A DNA stretch of 64,000 bases from Colwellia marinimaniae (GTDB lineage Bacteria; Pseudomonadota; Gammaproteobacteria; Enterobacterales; Alteromonadaceae). Numbering within the stretch: the first letter of the stretch is position 1; every line of letters starts with the position of its first letter. Below the pieces are notes generated by a model, which saw nothing but the letters and a program-made list of their open reading frames with translations, ran no database searches and was not told where the DNA came from. Made by a program: the position numbers and the translations under genes. Of this stretch, positions 34,629 through 43,260 are shown one piece after another. The DNA is taken from NCBI RefSeq assembly GCF_002207865.1, contig NZ_BDQM01000014.1, positions 35,628 through 99,627 of the forward strand. The letters are read 5' to 3'.

Positions 34629-35156
34629 ATGCAACTTGCAGATGAAAGAATCGAACTTGTACCATTTAAAGATTCTGATTTTGAGTTTTTTCAAAAAATT
34701 ATTACTTGTCCACAGATGATGGAGCATGTTTATGATCCTTTGACTTATGATGAGGCTAAATCTTCTTTTGAAGGAAGATTACCACCATGGAAATTTGAAA
34801 GTGATAACTGGCGTTCTTTTATTATCACTGAAATTATAAATGGTGATAAGTTGGGGTATATATCTCTTAGAATAGTCAATCATGAAGCTAAAATTGCTGA
34901 AGTAGGTTTCATGATTAAGGCTAGTGCTCAGGGTAAGGGGCTAGGTAGTAAAGCGCTTAAACTTATGAAGCAGTATGCATTCGATACATTAATGCTAAAT
35001 AAGCTCGTTGCTTTTTGTTCTGTACATAATGTTGGCTCATATAGCTTGCTAGAGAAAGAAGACTTTTCCCGTGAGAGCTGTTTAAAACAAAACACCTTAA
35101 TGAATAATCAATACAGAGATGATTATGCGTATAGTTTATGTAATCCGGCTTTATAA
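34629..35156 (+). CDS. GNAT acetyltransferase, RimJ/RimL-like (cassette 2)
   Basis: 175 residues. ERIELVPFKDSDFEFFQKI is the start typical of the RimJ/RimL-type GNAT group; KIAEVGFMIKASAQGKGLGS with its QGKGLG motif A binds the acetyl-CoA pyrophosphate, followed by LNKLVAFCSVHNVGSYSLLE. It transfers an acetyl group to an N-terminus or small molecule. GNAT genes are common cargo of integron cassettes, and an attC-like site starts at its stop codon. Confidence 0.85.
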   Translation: MQLADERIELVPFKDSDFEFFQKIITCPQMMEHVYDPLTYDEAKSSFEGRLPPWKFESDNWRSFIITEIINGDKLGYISLRIVNHEAKIAEVGFMIKASAQGKGLGSKALKLMKQYAFDTLMLNKLVAFCSVHNVGSYSLLEKEDFSRESCLKQNTLMNNQYRDDYAYSLCNPAL

Positions 35157-35250
35157 CAAGCAAATTAATCAGGACAAATAACAGTTGGTTTTTGCTCCTG
35201 CGTCGCTTATTTTAACCAACTATTATTTGCCCATTATTTGGGCGTTGAGG
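35151..35250 (+). repeat. attC-like site 2
   Basis: About 100 bp from TATAACAAG to GGGCGTTGAGG. Inner pairs AGTTGGTT (35183-35190) / AACCAACT (35214-35221) and GACAAATAA / TTATTTGCC give an imperfect palindrome with a large central loop. The loop TTTTTGCTCCTGCGTCGCTT is like that of attC sites known from marine gammaproteobacteria. The GNAT stop codon lies inside its left core. Confidence 0.6.
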
Positions 35251-35251
35251 C

Positions 35252-35388
35252 TGTAGAATAACTAATTCAGCCAAAACTACTAAAATTTTGTGCTCCTATA
35301 TCGAACTGTAGAGGATTAACTCGATATAGGTAATGCATTTACCACCCCGATTTTAGGGGGTAATTCATAATAAACGAGTTATTCTACA
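35252..35388. repeat. 137-bp repeat with 12-bp perfect inverted ends, copy 1
   Basis: Ends TGTAGAATAACT and AGTTATTCTACA are exact inverted repeats. The near-identical second copy is at 35822-35958 (three differences seen). Both copies sit between a GTTGAGGC core and AGCTCGTTATG, directly upstream of a cassette gene. Inside are GATATAGG / CCTATATC and CCCCGATTTTAGGGGG hairpins. It may be a miniature element inserted at a cassette junction, a noncoding cassette or a promoter-carrying leader. Confidence 0.75.
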
Positions 35389-35418
35389 AGCTCGTTATGT
35401 TTTTAAAAGGATTTTTTC

Positions 35419-35751
35419 TTGCCACGTAGTATATTATTTATCATTTTATATTTTTCAATTAGTGCATGTGTCTTTGTACCAACAACCTCTGAAACACAAA
35501 ATTATTATAATAAATGTGAGATGCTTACTAAAAAGCTAACTTTGAAGCCTAAAGTAAGAAAAGAGTATTCATTATGCAGTGGTAAAGAGTTTCTTGATGA
35601 CCCTATAGTATGTATGGTGTTTAATGGTGTTATAGCTACTGCAACTATAGTTGTGTCTGGTAGCATTGTAGTTATAGGTAATACTGTACATTGGTTGGAA
35701 TACAAGTCTGGGTGTAAACCAAAACATAAGAAAATCAACAAGGACACGTAA
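35419..35751 (+). CDS. Small lipoprotein (cassette 3)
   Basis: 110 residues from a TTG with AAAAGGA 7 bases upstream. N-terminal lipobox ISAC after a hydrophobic stretch (ILFIILYFSISAC). A second hydrophobic segment (VVSGSIVVIGNTVHWL) near residues 76-92 may be membrane-associated. Several further cysteines. Function unknown. The stop codon falls within an attC-like palindrome. Confidence 0.55.
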   Translation: MPRSILFIILYFSISACVFVPTTSETQNYYNKCEMLTKKLTLKPKVRKEYSLCSGKEFLDDPIVCMVFNGVIATATIVVSGSIVVIGNTVHWLEYKSGCKPKHKKINKDT

Positions 35752-35820
35752 CGCTTGCTCGGTTCCGCTACGCTGCACATTTTAGCAAGCATTACTTAGC
35801 CCGTTATTTGGGTGTTGAGG
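35740..35820 (+). repeat. attC-like site 3
   Basis: GTAACGCTTGCT (from 35748) pairs with AGCAAGCATTAC (from 35784) with one mismatch, enclosing a CGGTTCCGCTACGCTGCACATT loop; the right core is GGGTGTTGAGG. The same layout as site 2, starting at the stop of the upstream gene. Confidence 0.5.
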
Positions 35821-35821
35821 C

Positions 35822-35958
35822 TGTAGAATAACTAATTCAGCCAAAACTACTAAAATCTTGTGCTCCTGTATCGAACTGTAGAGGATTAACTCGATATAGG
35901 TAATACATTTACCACCCCGATTTTAGGGGGTAATTCATAATAAACGAGTTATTCTACA
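35822..35958. repeat. 137-bp repeat with 12-bp perfect inverted ends, copy 2
   Basis: Same ends and length as the copy at 35252-35388, and the same flanks (TTGAGGC before, AGCTCGTTATG after). The similarity continues about 15 bases further into TTTAAAAGGA, which supplies the ribosome site of the downstream gene in both cases. Confidence 0.75.
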
Positions 35959-35988
35959 AGCTCGTTATGTGTTTAAAAGGAGTTAGAC

Positions 35989-36402
35989 GTGATTTCACAA
36001 ATACTATTCATAATAGGTGCTTCAATATTCGGCTTACTTGGCTTTGTACATCTTGTTTATACTTTCTTTACTGACAAGTTTAATCCGTATAACTCTGATG
36101 TAATCGAAGCAATGAAAAGTACTTCTCCTATCCTTACTAAAGAAACAACTGTTTGGCGTGCTTGGATAGGTTTCAATGCTAGTCATAGTCTAGGCGCAAT
36201 ACTTTTTGCAGCCATTTACATTCCTTTAGCTTTCTCACACATTCAATTTATTGCTAATAATAGCTGGTTTGCAGTGTTGCCTTCTATTGTTGGTATTTCA
36301 TATTTACTTTTAGCAAAAAATTACTGGTTTAAAATTCCATTTTTAGGCATTCTACTCTCAACATTATGTTTCGTAGTTGCTTTTGTGCTAATCAACACAT
36401 AA
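35989..36402 (+). CDS. Four-helix membrane protein (cassette 4)
   Basis: 137 residues from a GTG with AAAAGGAG 7 bases upstream. Four membrane helices: ILFIIGASIFGLLGFVHLVY, SLGAILFAAIYIPLAF, WFAVLPSIVGISYLLLA and FLGILLSTLCFVVAFVLI. GFVHLVYTFF and WIGFNASHSLGA resemble what I recall as the LIC_13387 family of small membrane proteins; no activity is known to me. The stop lies in a CATAACAAGCTGTTAT boundary. Confidence 0.6.
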   Translation: MISQILFIIGASIFGLLGFVHLVYTFFTDKFNPYNSDVIEAMKSTSPILTKETTVWRAWIGFNASHSLGAILFAAIYIPLAFSHIQFIANNSWFAVLPSIVGISYLLLAKNYWFKIPFLGILLSTLCFVVAFVLINT

Positions 36403-36475
36403 CAAGCTGTTATATTTACAAGGAAGTTTATGAGTAATCTCGAAGATTAAAATCAAGTGGTCAGAACACTTGATT
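36398..36475 (+). other. End of cassette cluster: short boundary site and hairpin
   Basis: ATAACAAGCTGTTAT at 36399-36413 is a near-palindrome combining left and right cassette cores, which looks like an attC reduced by deletion. After it comes a 6-codon frame with ATG at 36430 (MSNLED, stop at 36448-36450) and a perfect 9-bp hairpin AATCAAGTG / CACTTGATT at 36451-36475. This may be a truncated fifth cassette. Confidence 0.35.
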
Positions 36476-36613
36476 ACTGAACTATTTTTTGTGATCTGTT
36501 TTGTGAGATTTTTTGTGGAAATTTGTCAGCAACAGCCATCCTGAATACATCTTAAATATGTTAAAGCATTCTGTTAGAATAATAGGCTATTGATTAAAGA
36601 ATACCGAGGTAAC

Positions 36614-37834
36614 ATGTCAGAATTCCAAGCATTTTCACTTTTAGAGTCCATTATTGACCGCATTAGTCTTAAAGGCTATAAACAGCCGACACCGATCCAA
36701 AAAGAATGTATCCCAGCGCTTATTAATGGCAATGATCTTCTTGGTATAGCGCAAACGGGAACCGGAAAAACGGCGGCCTTTTCATTGCCTATTATCAATA
36801 ATTTTGCACGAAATAAAATAGCTATCAAAGCGAAGAGTACACGTTCGCTCATACTAACGCCCACGAGAGAGCTTGCCTCGCAAATAATGCAAAGCATTGA
36901 TGACTACGCTGATGGTTTAGGGCTTAAAACTAAGGTTGTTTATGGTGGTGTCGGAAGACAAGCTCAAGTTGACTCTATCGCACTTGGACTCGATATTTTA
37001 GTGGCCACCCCTGGAAGGTTATTGGATTTAATTGAAACGGGCGATATAAATTTTAAGGCGTTAGAGGTATTTGTATTAGATGAAGCCGATACAATGCTTG
37101 ATATGGGCTTCTTTAATGATGTGCAAAACATCATATCTAAACTGCCAAAGAACCGACAAACACTATTGTTTTCAGCTACTATGCCTGCTGAAATAGAGAT
37201 ACTTGCAGAAGCAATATTAACGGATCCAACAAAAGTTCAAATTACGGCTGAAACGGTTACTATCGACTTGGTTAATCAAAGTGTATACCATCTTGAAAAA
37301 TCGGATAAAGTACCTTTGCTCTTTAATATCCTGCAAAAACCTGACTATGAAAAAGTTCTCATCTTTTGTAAAACAAAGTATGGCACTGACATCATTGTTA
37401 AAGCACTAGAAAAAGCATCAATAACTGCCGCTAGCCTGCACAGTGGTAAAACACAAGCCGTAAGAGAGGAAGCGTTACAAAACTTTAAAGATTCTAATTT
37501 AAGAGTATTAGTTGCCACTGATGTTGCTGCTCGTGGCATTGATGTTGATAATATTACTTTAGTCATTAACTATAACCTTCCTGAAGATCCAAGAAACTAC
37601 ATACACCGTATAGGACGAACTGCTCGTGCCGGGAAAAGTGGCATGGCCATTTCATTTGTGGTAGAAAATGATATAAGGCAATTAAATAATATTGAAAATA
37701 GCATAGGGCAAATCATTGCTGTTGTTACAGAACAGCCTTTTCATAAAGAGTTTTTAAAAACACCTACACAAGTCAATAAAAAGGTTAAAAAAACAAATAG
37801 ACCAAGAGCAAGAACAAGAACAAAAAACAGATAA
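36614..37834 (+). CDS. DEAD-box RNA helicase, RhlE-like
   Basis: 406 residues from the ATG at 36614 (GAGGT 5 bases upstream; an in-frame TTG at 36590 is less likely). All helicase motifs are present: PTPIQ (Q), AQTGTGKTA (I), PTRELA (Ia), LDEADTML (II), FSATMP (III), HSGKTQ, ATDVAARGIDVD (V) and HRIGRTARAGKSG (VI). A short basic tail (TNRPRARTRTKNR) should help RNA binding. It unwinds structured RNA, likely useful in ribosome assembly or mRNA decay in the cold. Confidence 0.94.
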   Translation: MSEFQAFSLLESIIDRISLKGYKQPTPIQKECIPALINGNDLLGIAQTGTGKTAAFSLPIINNFARNKIAIKAKSTRSLILTPTRELASQIMQSIDDYADGLGLKTKVVYGGVGRQAQVDSIALGLDILVATPGRLLDLIETGDINFKALEVFVLDEADTMLDMGFFNDVQNIISKLPKNRQTLLFSATMPAEIEILAEAILTDPTKVQITAETVTIDLVNQSVYHLEKSDKVPLLFNILQKPDYEKVLIFCKTKYGTDIIVKALEKASITAASLHSGKTQAVREEALQNFKDSNLRVLVATDVAARGIDVDNITLVINYNLPEDPRNYIHRIGRTARAGKSGMAISFVVENDIRQLNNIENSIGQIIAVVTEQPFHKEFLKTPTQVNKKVKKTNRPRARTRTKNR

Positions 37835-38344
37835 AGACAGGCATAAATTAGCCAACTAAAGGTTTTCAGCTAGACGACAAATATCACCTCATCTCACGAT
37901 GCGTTAGACCTGCCTTTCTTTATGGTGAAGATAAGCACACCAAGTTATCAGCATTGGCGTGGTGGGGTTGCTGATAAACCACATGCGTTAAGTGATGTTG
38001 TTGCGATTAATGTCTGTGGGTATGTTTTGTCTATTTGAGCGGGAGTAACCACAGCCATTTGGTGCTATTTATTGATGAGTAACGTACGAAGACCTTGAAG
38101 GAAAGCAGTTTGAAATTGTTGAGCTGAGTGATCAATTTGGAAGCGTATTGGCAGCATATAAGTTGCTGAATACAGATTCACCAGTGTTATCATGTACATT
38201 GTAAACGTCGCCATTCAAATGCCATTCTGTTACTGATTCCGTCTTATTACCTTGGCGTGCAGTGCGGTTTGACTAAAGTGAGTCTAGCGCTATTTTGACT
38301 CACAAAAATATAGGCCATCTAAAAACTCGATGACCATTCCGTGC
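37835..38344. other. Intergenic region with decayed coding remnants
   Basis: 510 bases. Two short open stretches look like former protein: about 37923-38038 reads STPSYQHWRGGVADKPHALS and ends at TGA; 38079-38204 reads VTYEDLEGKQFEIVELSDQ and ends at TAA, without a start codon. They are in different frames. I cannot name the parent genes; the stretch probably marks a deleted or degraded locus. Confidence 0.35.
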
Positions 38345-38461
38345 TTAATTACCTAAAGCATTGGTTGTGGTTTTCTTGGCTGCCTTTGCGGCTTTCTTCT
38401 CTTTTGCTGTTAAAAGTGGTTTCTTTTTGGTGTTTTTTTTACTGTCTTGTCCTTTACTCAT
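38345..38461 (-). CDS. Lysine-rich 38-residue protein
   Basis: From the ATG at 38461 with a strong AGAGGAAAG ribosome site; the longer frame to 38548 has none. The sequence MSKGQDSKKNTKKKPLLTAK continues with EKKAAKAAKK, over one third lysine. Similar tiny proteins starting MSKGQDSKK are widespread in proteobacteria and of unknown role; nucleic-acid or ribosome association is plausible from charge. Confidence 0.65.
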   Translation of the reverse strand: MSKGQDSKKNTKKKPLLTAKEKKAAKAAKKTTTNALGN

Positions 38462-38677
38462 GATACTTTCCTCTTGAGGTATTGTCTTAAAACTAAAGTC
38501 AGTTTGAGCCAACCTAATGACTATGGCAACGCAGTGACTTCCATTCAAACTTCCATGGCGATGCGTAATAACACTAGTATGGTCCTATGGACGATCAATT
38601 GATAGCAATCGTTTAAATTAGCGGTTCTCTAGGTGTATTAATGTCCATTGCTAACCCTTCTTTTGACGATAAAACTG

Positions 38678-38710
38678 CCTAGGTGAATCTTACGATTGCT
38701 ATCACCTAGG
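38678..38710. terminator. Inverted repeat at the 3' end of the TPR regulator gene
   Basis: CCTAGGTGA (38678-38686) pairs perfectly with TCACCTAGG (38702-38710), whose last bases overlap the stop codon of the minus-strand gene at 38706. There is no T tract, so it is a weak candidate terminator or an RNA-protecting 3' stem. Confidence 0.4.
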
Positions 38711-40979
38711 GGATAACAGGGATAGGTGAGAGTTCACCGTTGGCTTCCATACGAACTAAATTAGCTCGCTGCTCGGCAAGTTGCTGCAAAATGCCGTTAT
38801 TCAAGGCTTTAAATTCTGGGTTGTTGAACAGCGGAGCCAACACAGGGTTTTTAGTGAGATCGACACAGCCACCAAGTTCGCGCCATTGATATAACGCGCT
38901 CATAGCCTTAGTTTCCTCTCCCATTGACAGGTACAGCCAGGCATCTAAATATTCAATACCGTCCCAACGATAACGGCTTTTAAATGGTAATATTTTTAGT
39001 ATGCGCTGGGTGAGTGGCATAGCTTTTTCTTTTTCGCCACTGGCGTGCAAAGTGGCTGCGTAGGCAATTGCTACTTTGAATATCCATCCATTGAAGTCAG
39101 TGTTGACGTTATCATGGCTAAGTTCAGGATAATTGGCGGCAAAACGTGCACTGGCTAATGCTGGTCGACCATTTTTTATATCAAGCTCAGCCAATTTTAT
39201 ATTAATGTAGTGACGCCAAAGTATATTCAAAGATTGAACAGCCGGTAACATTTGTCCGCTCAGTTCATCCTCATCGCGTAACCGATGCAATTCGAAGGAA
39301 GACATAATAGAGAATTCATCCGTCGAGGAAAGTCTAATACTACGTTGATACCAGAATATCGCGTCATCGAACATGTTTAGATCTTTATAGCTCTCGGCTA
39401 ATTCGAATGCCGACATGGGTACTTGAGGATCGAGAAAATAGGACTTACGGTGCGCTTTTATTGCTTGGTCATGTTGGTAAAATTTAGTATTAAATAGAAT
39501 GCCTAAAGATCGATAGCTTTGGGCGAACTTAGGCGCTTTGGTTATTAAATCTTCAAGTACTTGTTGCGCCTCTTCGTTGCGGTTTGAATTCATCAAAGCC
39601 TCAGCTAACTGCTGTTTAGGGTGGCTATTTTGAGGATCGAGTATAATAGCTTGACGAAATAAGGTGATCGCTTGTTCTGGTTGGCCAAGAGACCAGCTAG
39701 TAAGGTTGCCGTACATCATCAAGGCTGCGGCATTGTTGGGGTTTAATTGGATAGCTTGTTTGAATGCGAATTTTGATGCGGCAGCATTGCCTTTTATTTG
39801 TTCTAGGTAACCTAAAGCCTGATGGGCCTCACTGAGCTTAGGGTTCAACGAAAGTGCTCGCTTAACTACAGGTTCAGCCATGGCACTTTGTCTATCCCCG
39901 GACAAACCGCCGTAGAAGACTTTTTCAAGTAACGACAAAGCTAGTTGTGCATGTGCTTGAGCAAAATATTCATCAAACTCGATCGCCTGCTGGAAATGAA
40001 TAATGGCTTCGCTGTAACCTTTGCTAGTATTGAGGGTATAACTACTGCGACCGCGGAAAAAGGCTTCTAATGCTGACATATTATCAGTAGGTGATTTTTT
40101 AAACTCTTGATGCTCCTCAGGTGAAAGCACCGCTTGTAATTCATTGATAATGGCATCGACTATTTCGCTTTGAATGGCGAAGACATTTTCGCTGCTTAGT
40201 TCACGGGTGTAAGTCTCAGCCCAAAGGTTGGCATCGGTGCGGGCATCTATTAGCTGAATATTAATGCGTACTTGCGTACCCGAACGTCGTACCCCGCCTG
40301 ATATAATCGTCGCCACACCGAGCTCTTGAGCTATTTGTCTAATATTCTTATCGGTGTTTTTGTAAGATTTGACCGAAGTGCGAGAAATACTTTTAATGTC
40401 TTTAATGCGCGATATTTGCGTGAGTAAATCGTCATGAATGCCATCGGTAAAGTATTGATCCGATTTTAGCTCACTACGATTTTCAAAGGGCAAAACCGCA
40501 ATGGACTTTTGCTTGTCATTGTTATTATTCGTGGGGATTTCACTAACAGGTAGCCAAACTTTATAACCAATAATAAATAATAGCGGTAAAGTTATTGTTA
40601 GTAGCGATCTTAAGTAACGTTGAGTCTTAACTGTTGGAAAAGTCGTGCTTACTAGGTCAACTTTACTCGGCATTGCTTTTATTTCAGCAATGAATTGATA
40701 ACCACGGCCTCTAATTGTTTTTATTATAGTTTGGTGTTCACCGTCATCCCCTAATGCAGCGCGTGCACATTTTATATTGTTGCTTAAAGTGGCATTGCAA
40801 ACTTCACGCCCGGCCCAAAGATTTTTAAATAACTCATCGCGCGATATTAGTCTGTCTCTATGGTCAATCAGATATAAAATTAAATCAAAAACATGGGGTT
40901 CAACCAACTTCGGCATGCCATTGACCTGCAAAGTGAAATTTTCACTATTTAGCTCACAGCTATCGAACCTGAATATCAT
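38706..40979 (-). CDS. CadC-like membrane transcriptional regulator with TPR domain
   Basis: 757 residues. An OmpR/PhoB-type winged helix occupies residues 1-100 (FDLILYLIDHRDRLISRDEL and IKTIRGRGYQFIAEI). One membrane helix follows at about 125-145 (LLTITLPLLFIIGYKVWL). The periplasmic part has a TolB-like/FlgO-like domain (SIAVLPFENRSELKSDQYFT to about residue 270) and then 8-10 TPR repeats (YSEAIIHFQQAIEFDEYFAQ, NAAALMMYGNL). DNA-binding on the cytoplasmic side and sensing outside resemble CadC/ToxR. Signal and targets are unknown. Confidence 0.9.
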   Translation of the reverse strand: MIFRFDSCELNSENFTLQVNGMPKLVEPHVFDLILYLIDHRDRLISRDELFKNLWAGREVCNATLSNNIKCARAALGDDGEHQTIIKTIRGRGYQFIAEIKAMPSKVDLVSTTFPTVKTQRYLRSLLTITLPLLFIIGYKVWLPVSEIPTNNNNDKQKSIAVLPFENRSELKSDQYFTDGIHDDLLTQISRIKDIKSISRTSVKSYKNTDKNIRQIAQELGVATIISGGVRRSGTQVRINIQLIDARTDANLWAETYTRELSSENVFAIQSEIVDAIINELQAVLSPEEHQEFKKSPTDNMSALEAFFRGRSSYTLNTSKGYSEAIIHFQQAIEFDEYFAQAHAQLALSLLEKVFYGGLSGDRQSAMAEPVVKRALSLNPKLSEAHQALGYLEQIKGNAAASKFAFKQAIQLNPNNAAALMMYGNLTSWSLGQPEQAITLFRQAIILDPQNSHPKQQLAEALMNSNRNEEAQQVLEDLITKAPKFAQSYRSLGILFNTKFYQHDQAIKAHRKSYFLDPQVPMSAFELAESYKDLNMFDDAIFWYQRSIRLSSTDEFSIMSSFELHRLRDEDELSGQMLPAVQSLNILWRHYINIKLAELDIKNGRPALASARFAANYPELSHDNVNTDFNGWIFKVAIAYAATLHASGEKEKAMPLTQRILKILPFKSRYRWDGIEYLDAWLYLSMGEETKAMSALYQWRELGGCVDLTKNPVLAPLFNNPEFKALNNGILQQLAEQRANLVRMEANGELSPIPVIP

Positions 40980-41268
40980 TTGATTTTTATCATCCTAATT
41001 AATTTTTCAATAATGGTTCGAACTATTGATTTTTATTAATATTAACAATGAAGTATTAAACCCATACCTAACCCATAGCTAACCCTTAGCTATGAATAGA
41101 TAACTCATAGGTTTAAGCAAAGCCACTTTCGCTATAGTGCAAGTGTAGTCTAGCGTTCGTAACAATGCGTATAAGGTATTTGTTACGAAATAAGCAATTT
41201 TCTTAGTTTACTATGCTCGATGATAGCGGCAGATTTGCTGTCATGAGTTATGAAAGGAGTATAAAGAT

Positions 41269-41661
41269 ATGAAATTCATTAAATTACTATTAATTACCAT
41301 GACCATTTTCATGATGAACAGTGTCTATGCCATTCAATATAAGTTTGTTGCCATGGATAATTCTATTTACACAAAAATGTGCGTGCTTGCCGGTAACAAT
41401 GAACAAAAGGCACTAAAAACAGCGTTGAGACGGCATGAACATAGTCCAAGATCTCTGGCAAATACTACATTTTGCAATGGTCTAATCATCGCAAATTTCG
41501 CTTACAAATATCAAGCGAATATGACTTATGACTACTTAAAAAAATATACCCATAGTCGACATGTAGATAAAGCAACTAAAGTTTCCATTCAGGATGTTAT
41601 CACTCGTACAACAGAGAATAAATCAACGGAAGAAATTATTTTAGTTTATGTTGGTTATTGA
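41269..41661 (+). CDS. Exported DUF3718-like protein
   Basis: 130 residues with signal peptide MKFIKLLLITMTIFMMNSVY, cleaved after YA. The mature segment has MCVLAGNNEQKALKTALRRH and NTTFCNGLIIANFAYKYQ, two cysteines that could form a disulfide, matching my memory of the small periplasmic DUF3718 family common in Alteromonadales. AAAGGAG ribosome site. Function unknown. Confidence 0.6.
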   Translation: MKFIKLLLITMTIFMMNSVYAIQYKFVAMDNSIYTKMCVLAGNNEQKALKTALRRHEHSPRSLANTTFCNGLIIANFAYKYQANMTYDYLKKYTHSRHVDKATKVSIQDVITRTTENKSTEEIILVYVGY

Positions 41662-42134
41662 TTATAAGTAATTATTTATCTGGGAAAACATCCATTTTGG
41701 TAATGCTTTTATCTGCAATGTTAACGCTTAGTGGCTGTTTTCTTTCTTAGCTTTCTTATGATGACTGTAAGGGTTAAGAACATCTACTCACAGAATATGC
41801 AGACGAACAGTTACCCCCGTTATGTGCACTTCCAAAAAGCCGCCAATTAGGTGGCCTTTTTTTAAAAATATTTTGGAATAATTATACTGTAAATATTCAT
41901 TGCGATGTGTTGATAATATAAGCCCCTTAATAAAGGATATTTTTCCTATACAGTAGTTACTAACAACGTCTTCTTTTAGACTAATCAGAAGTAAGAAGAC
42001 CTCCCTCGTTGCTAACGCCCACCTCATTGGTGAAGCAGCCGTTAGAGCTTTAAAGCCTAACAACTATTGTGGTATCACTAGCCTTTAGCCAGTGACTGTA
42101 ATAGCTTAAATCAAGTGCTATCAGGGGCGGTTCA
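41662..42134. other. Gene-poor stretch with terminator and a lipobox micro-frame
   Basis: A 15-codon frame at 41703-41750 reads MLLSAMLTLSGCFLS, an entire lipoprotein signal with LSGC and then stop, which could be a truncated lipoprotein gene or chance. An imperfect hairpin AAAAAGCCGCC / GGTGGCCTTTTTTT at 41834-41862 looks like a terminator. At 42013-42046 CTAACG...CGTTAG encloses CACC/GGTG, faintly attC-like on the minus strand. Confidence 0.35.
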
Positions 42135-42875
42135 TTACCAAACACCAGCAGACTGACAGCGACTTTTAACAATCTCATTCTCGCTTTGCTGCAAGCTAGT
42201 AATCTTCTTCGCTCTCGAGCACTCCCAAGCATCTACGGGGTACATCTTATCCCAAGCACTCATAAGCTGGCGCTGTGATTTACTCATGCTATAGCGCTTG
42301 TAAGCCCCAACCATGTAGAGGTATGTTCGAGCTATTTGACCTCTAGCAATTTCAGGTGGCTCTGCTTTACGATTATCAATTTTCATGGCACAACTACCAA
42401 AGTCACTTTTCACGGCAGGTAACATAGTGAAGTTGTAATTACTTCTTAGGGCGTTCACAGCGCCAATGGCAGGGAATAGGTTAAACATGTCAGCTTGCAT
42501 GTAACGATATTCTGTATTTACTTTTTCAGCGCACCTACGACCTTTAAATACTTTGCCTTTACTACTTACACACTGCTTATGGCCATCACGCCATTCAATA
42601 AAGGTACGACCGAAATTCTCTGCCGGTACAACATGTTCCCACTCTATCTTTTTAGCGCGTTTGACATATTTAGTCGTAGTGAAGCCTTTTGGTGGCGTTA
42701 CCTTTTTCTTAGCGTCAAACGTCGCTCCGCAATAAAGTGTTTTACGGTGATTGTTGTAAACCTGCTTTTCTAAGAGTTTTTTAGCTTTACTAAACGATTG
42801 AACTTCTTGGTTGGCCGCTAAGGTTGTTGTGGTGATGAAGTTTGTTATTAACAAGATTGTTATTGTTGCTTTCAT
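42135..42875 (-). CDS. endA: Endonuclease I (EndA/Dns/Vvn family)
   Basis: 246 residues with signal peptide ending TTTLAANQ. Periplasmic or secreted nonspecific DNase. IEWEHVVPAENFGR is the beta-beta-alpha-metal active site (His general base and Glu), QADMFNLFPAIGAVNALRSN holds the metal-binding Asn. Eight cysteines support the disulfides seen in this family (YCGATF, CVSSKGKVFKGRRC). It degrades incoming or extracellular DNA for nutrition and limits transformation. Confidence 0.93.
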   Translation of the reverse strand: MKATITILLITNFITTTTLAANQEVQSFSKAKKLLEKQVYNNHRKTLYCGATFDAKKKVTPPKGFTTTKYVKRAKKIEWEHVVPAENFGRTFIEWRDGHKQCVSSKGKVFKGRRCAEKVNTEYRYMQADMFNLFPAIGAVNALRSNYNFTMLPAVKSDFGSCAMKIDNRKAEPPEIARGQIARTYLYMVGAYKRYSMSKSQRQLMSAWDKMYPVDAWECSRAKKITSLQQSENEIVKSRCQSAGVW

Positions 42876-42894
42876 TTTTATTATTTAAGTTTAA

Positions 42895-43065
42895 TTCTAC
42901 GTTCATGCTGGTGTTCATGCATTACAGCGTCATGCCGTAGGTTATCCCGAGAAGTTAGTAATAGACATCGTAAAGTCATCGAATGGTTTGCTTAGTATGA
43001 CGGCAATGATGGCGGCGATATTAACGGGTAATCATGAAGAATGTTTGCCCGTACTCTTAGCTTAA
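42895..43065 (+). pseudogene. Orphan C-terminal coding remnant
   Basis: An open stretch of 56 codons without a usable start: HAVGYPEKLVIDIVKSSNGL then LSMTAMMAAILTGNHEECLP and a stop at 43063-43065. Composition is protein-like and hydrophobic-helical, but nothing upstream continues the frame (stop at 42892). Probably the 3' end of a lost gene; family not recognised. Confidence 0.3.
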
Positions 43066-43123
43066 TAGTTAGGGAGCTAATATTGTATTGAGGTTGACTG
43101 CTACCTATGAGTTACCCAGACAC

Positions 43124-43171
43124 AAAAAAGCCACTTGAACAGTTTAATCAACTTTTTAAGTGGCTTTTTTA
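43124..43171 (-). terminator. Terminator of tRNA-Pro
   Basis: AAAAAAGCCACTT and AAGTGGCTTTTTT form a perfect 13-bp stem with a 21-base loop, with a T run on either strand. It lies 13 bases beyond the CCA end of the minus-strand tRNA gene. Confidence 0.85.
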
Positions 43172-43183
43172 TTGTACTAAATG

Positions 43184-43260
43184 TGGTCGGAGTAGCAAGA
43201 TTCGAACTTGCGACCTCACGTCCCCCAGACGCACGCGCTACCAAGCTGCGCTATACCCCG
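43184..43260 (-). tRNA. tRNA-Pro (anticodon GGG)
   Basis: 77 nt on the minus strand with encoded CCA. Acceptor CGGGGTA / TACTCCG pairs throughout (one G-T), D arm GCGC...GCGC, T arm GCAAG-TTCGAAT-CTTGC. The anticodon loop is CTGGGGG, giving anticodon GGG for codons CCC and CCU. A perfect terminator follows. Confidence 0.95.

Noticed and set aside
42013..42046. attC-like CTAACG...CGTTAG hairpin beyond endA on the minus strand
   Set aside because: Only 34 bp, shorter than any attC I know, and 89 bases from the endA stop; not enough to call endA a cassette.
41788..42063. 91-codon minus-strand frame
   Set aside because: Runs through a terminator-like hairpin, has no ribosome site and unusual composition; treated as chance.
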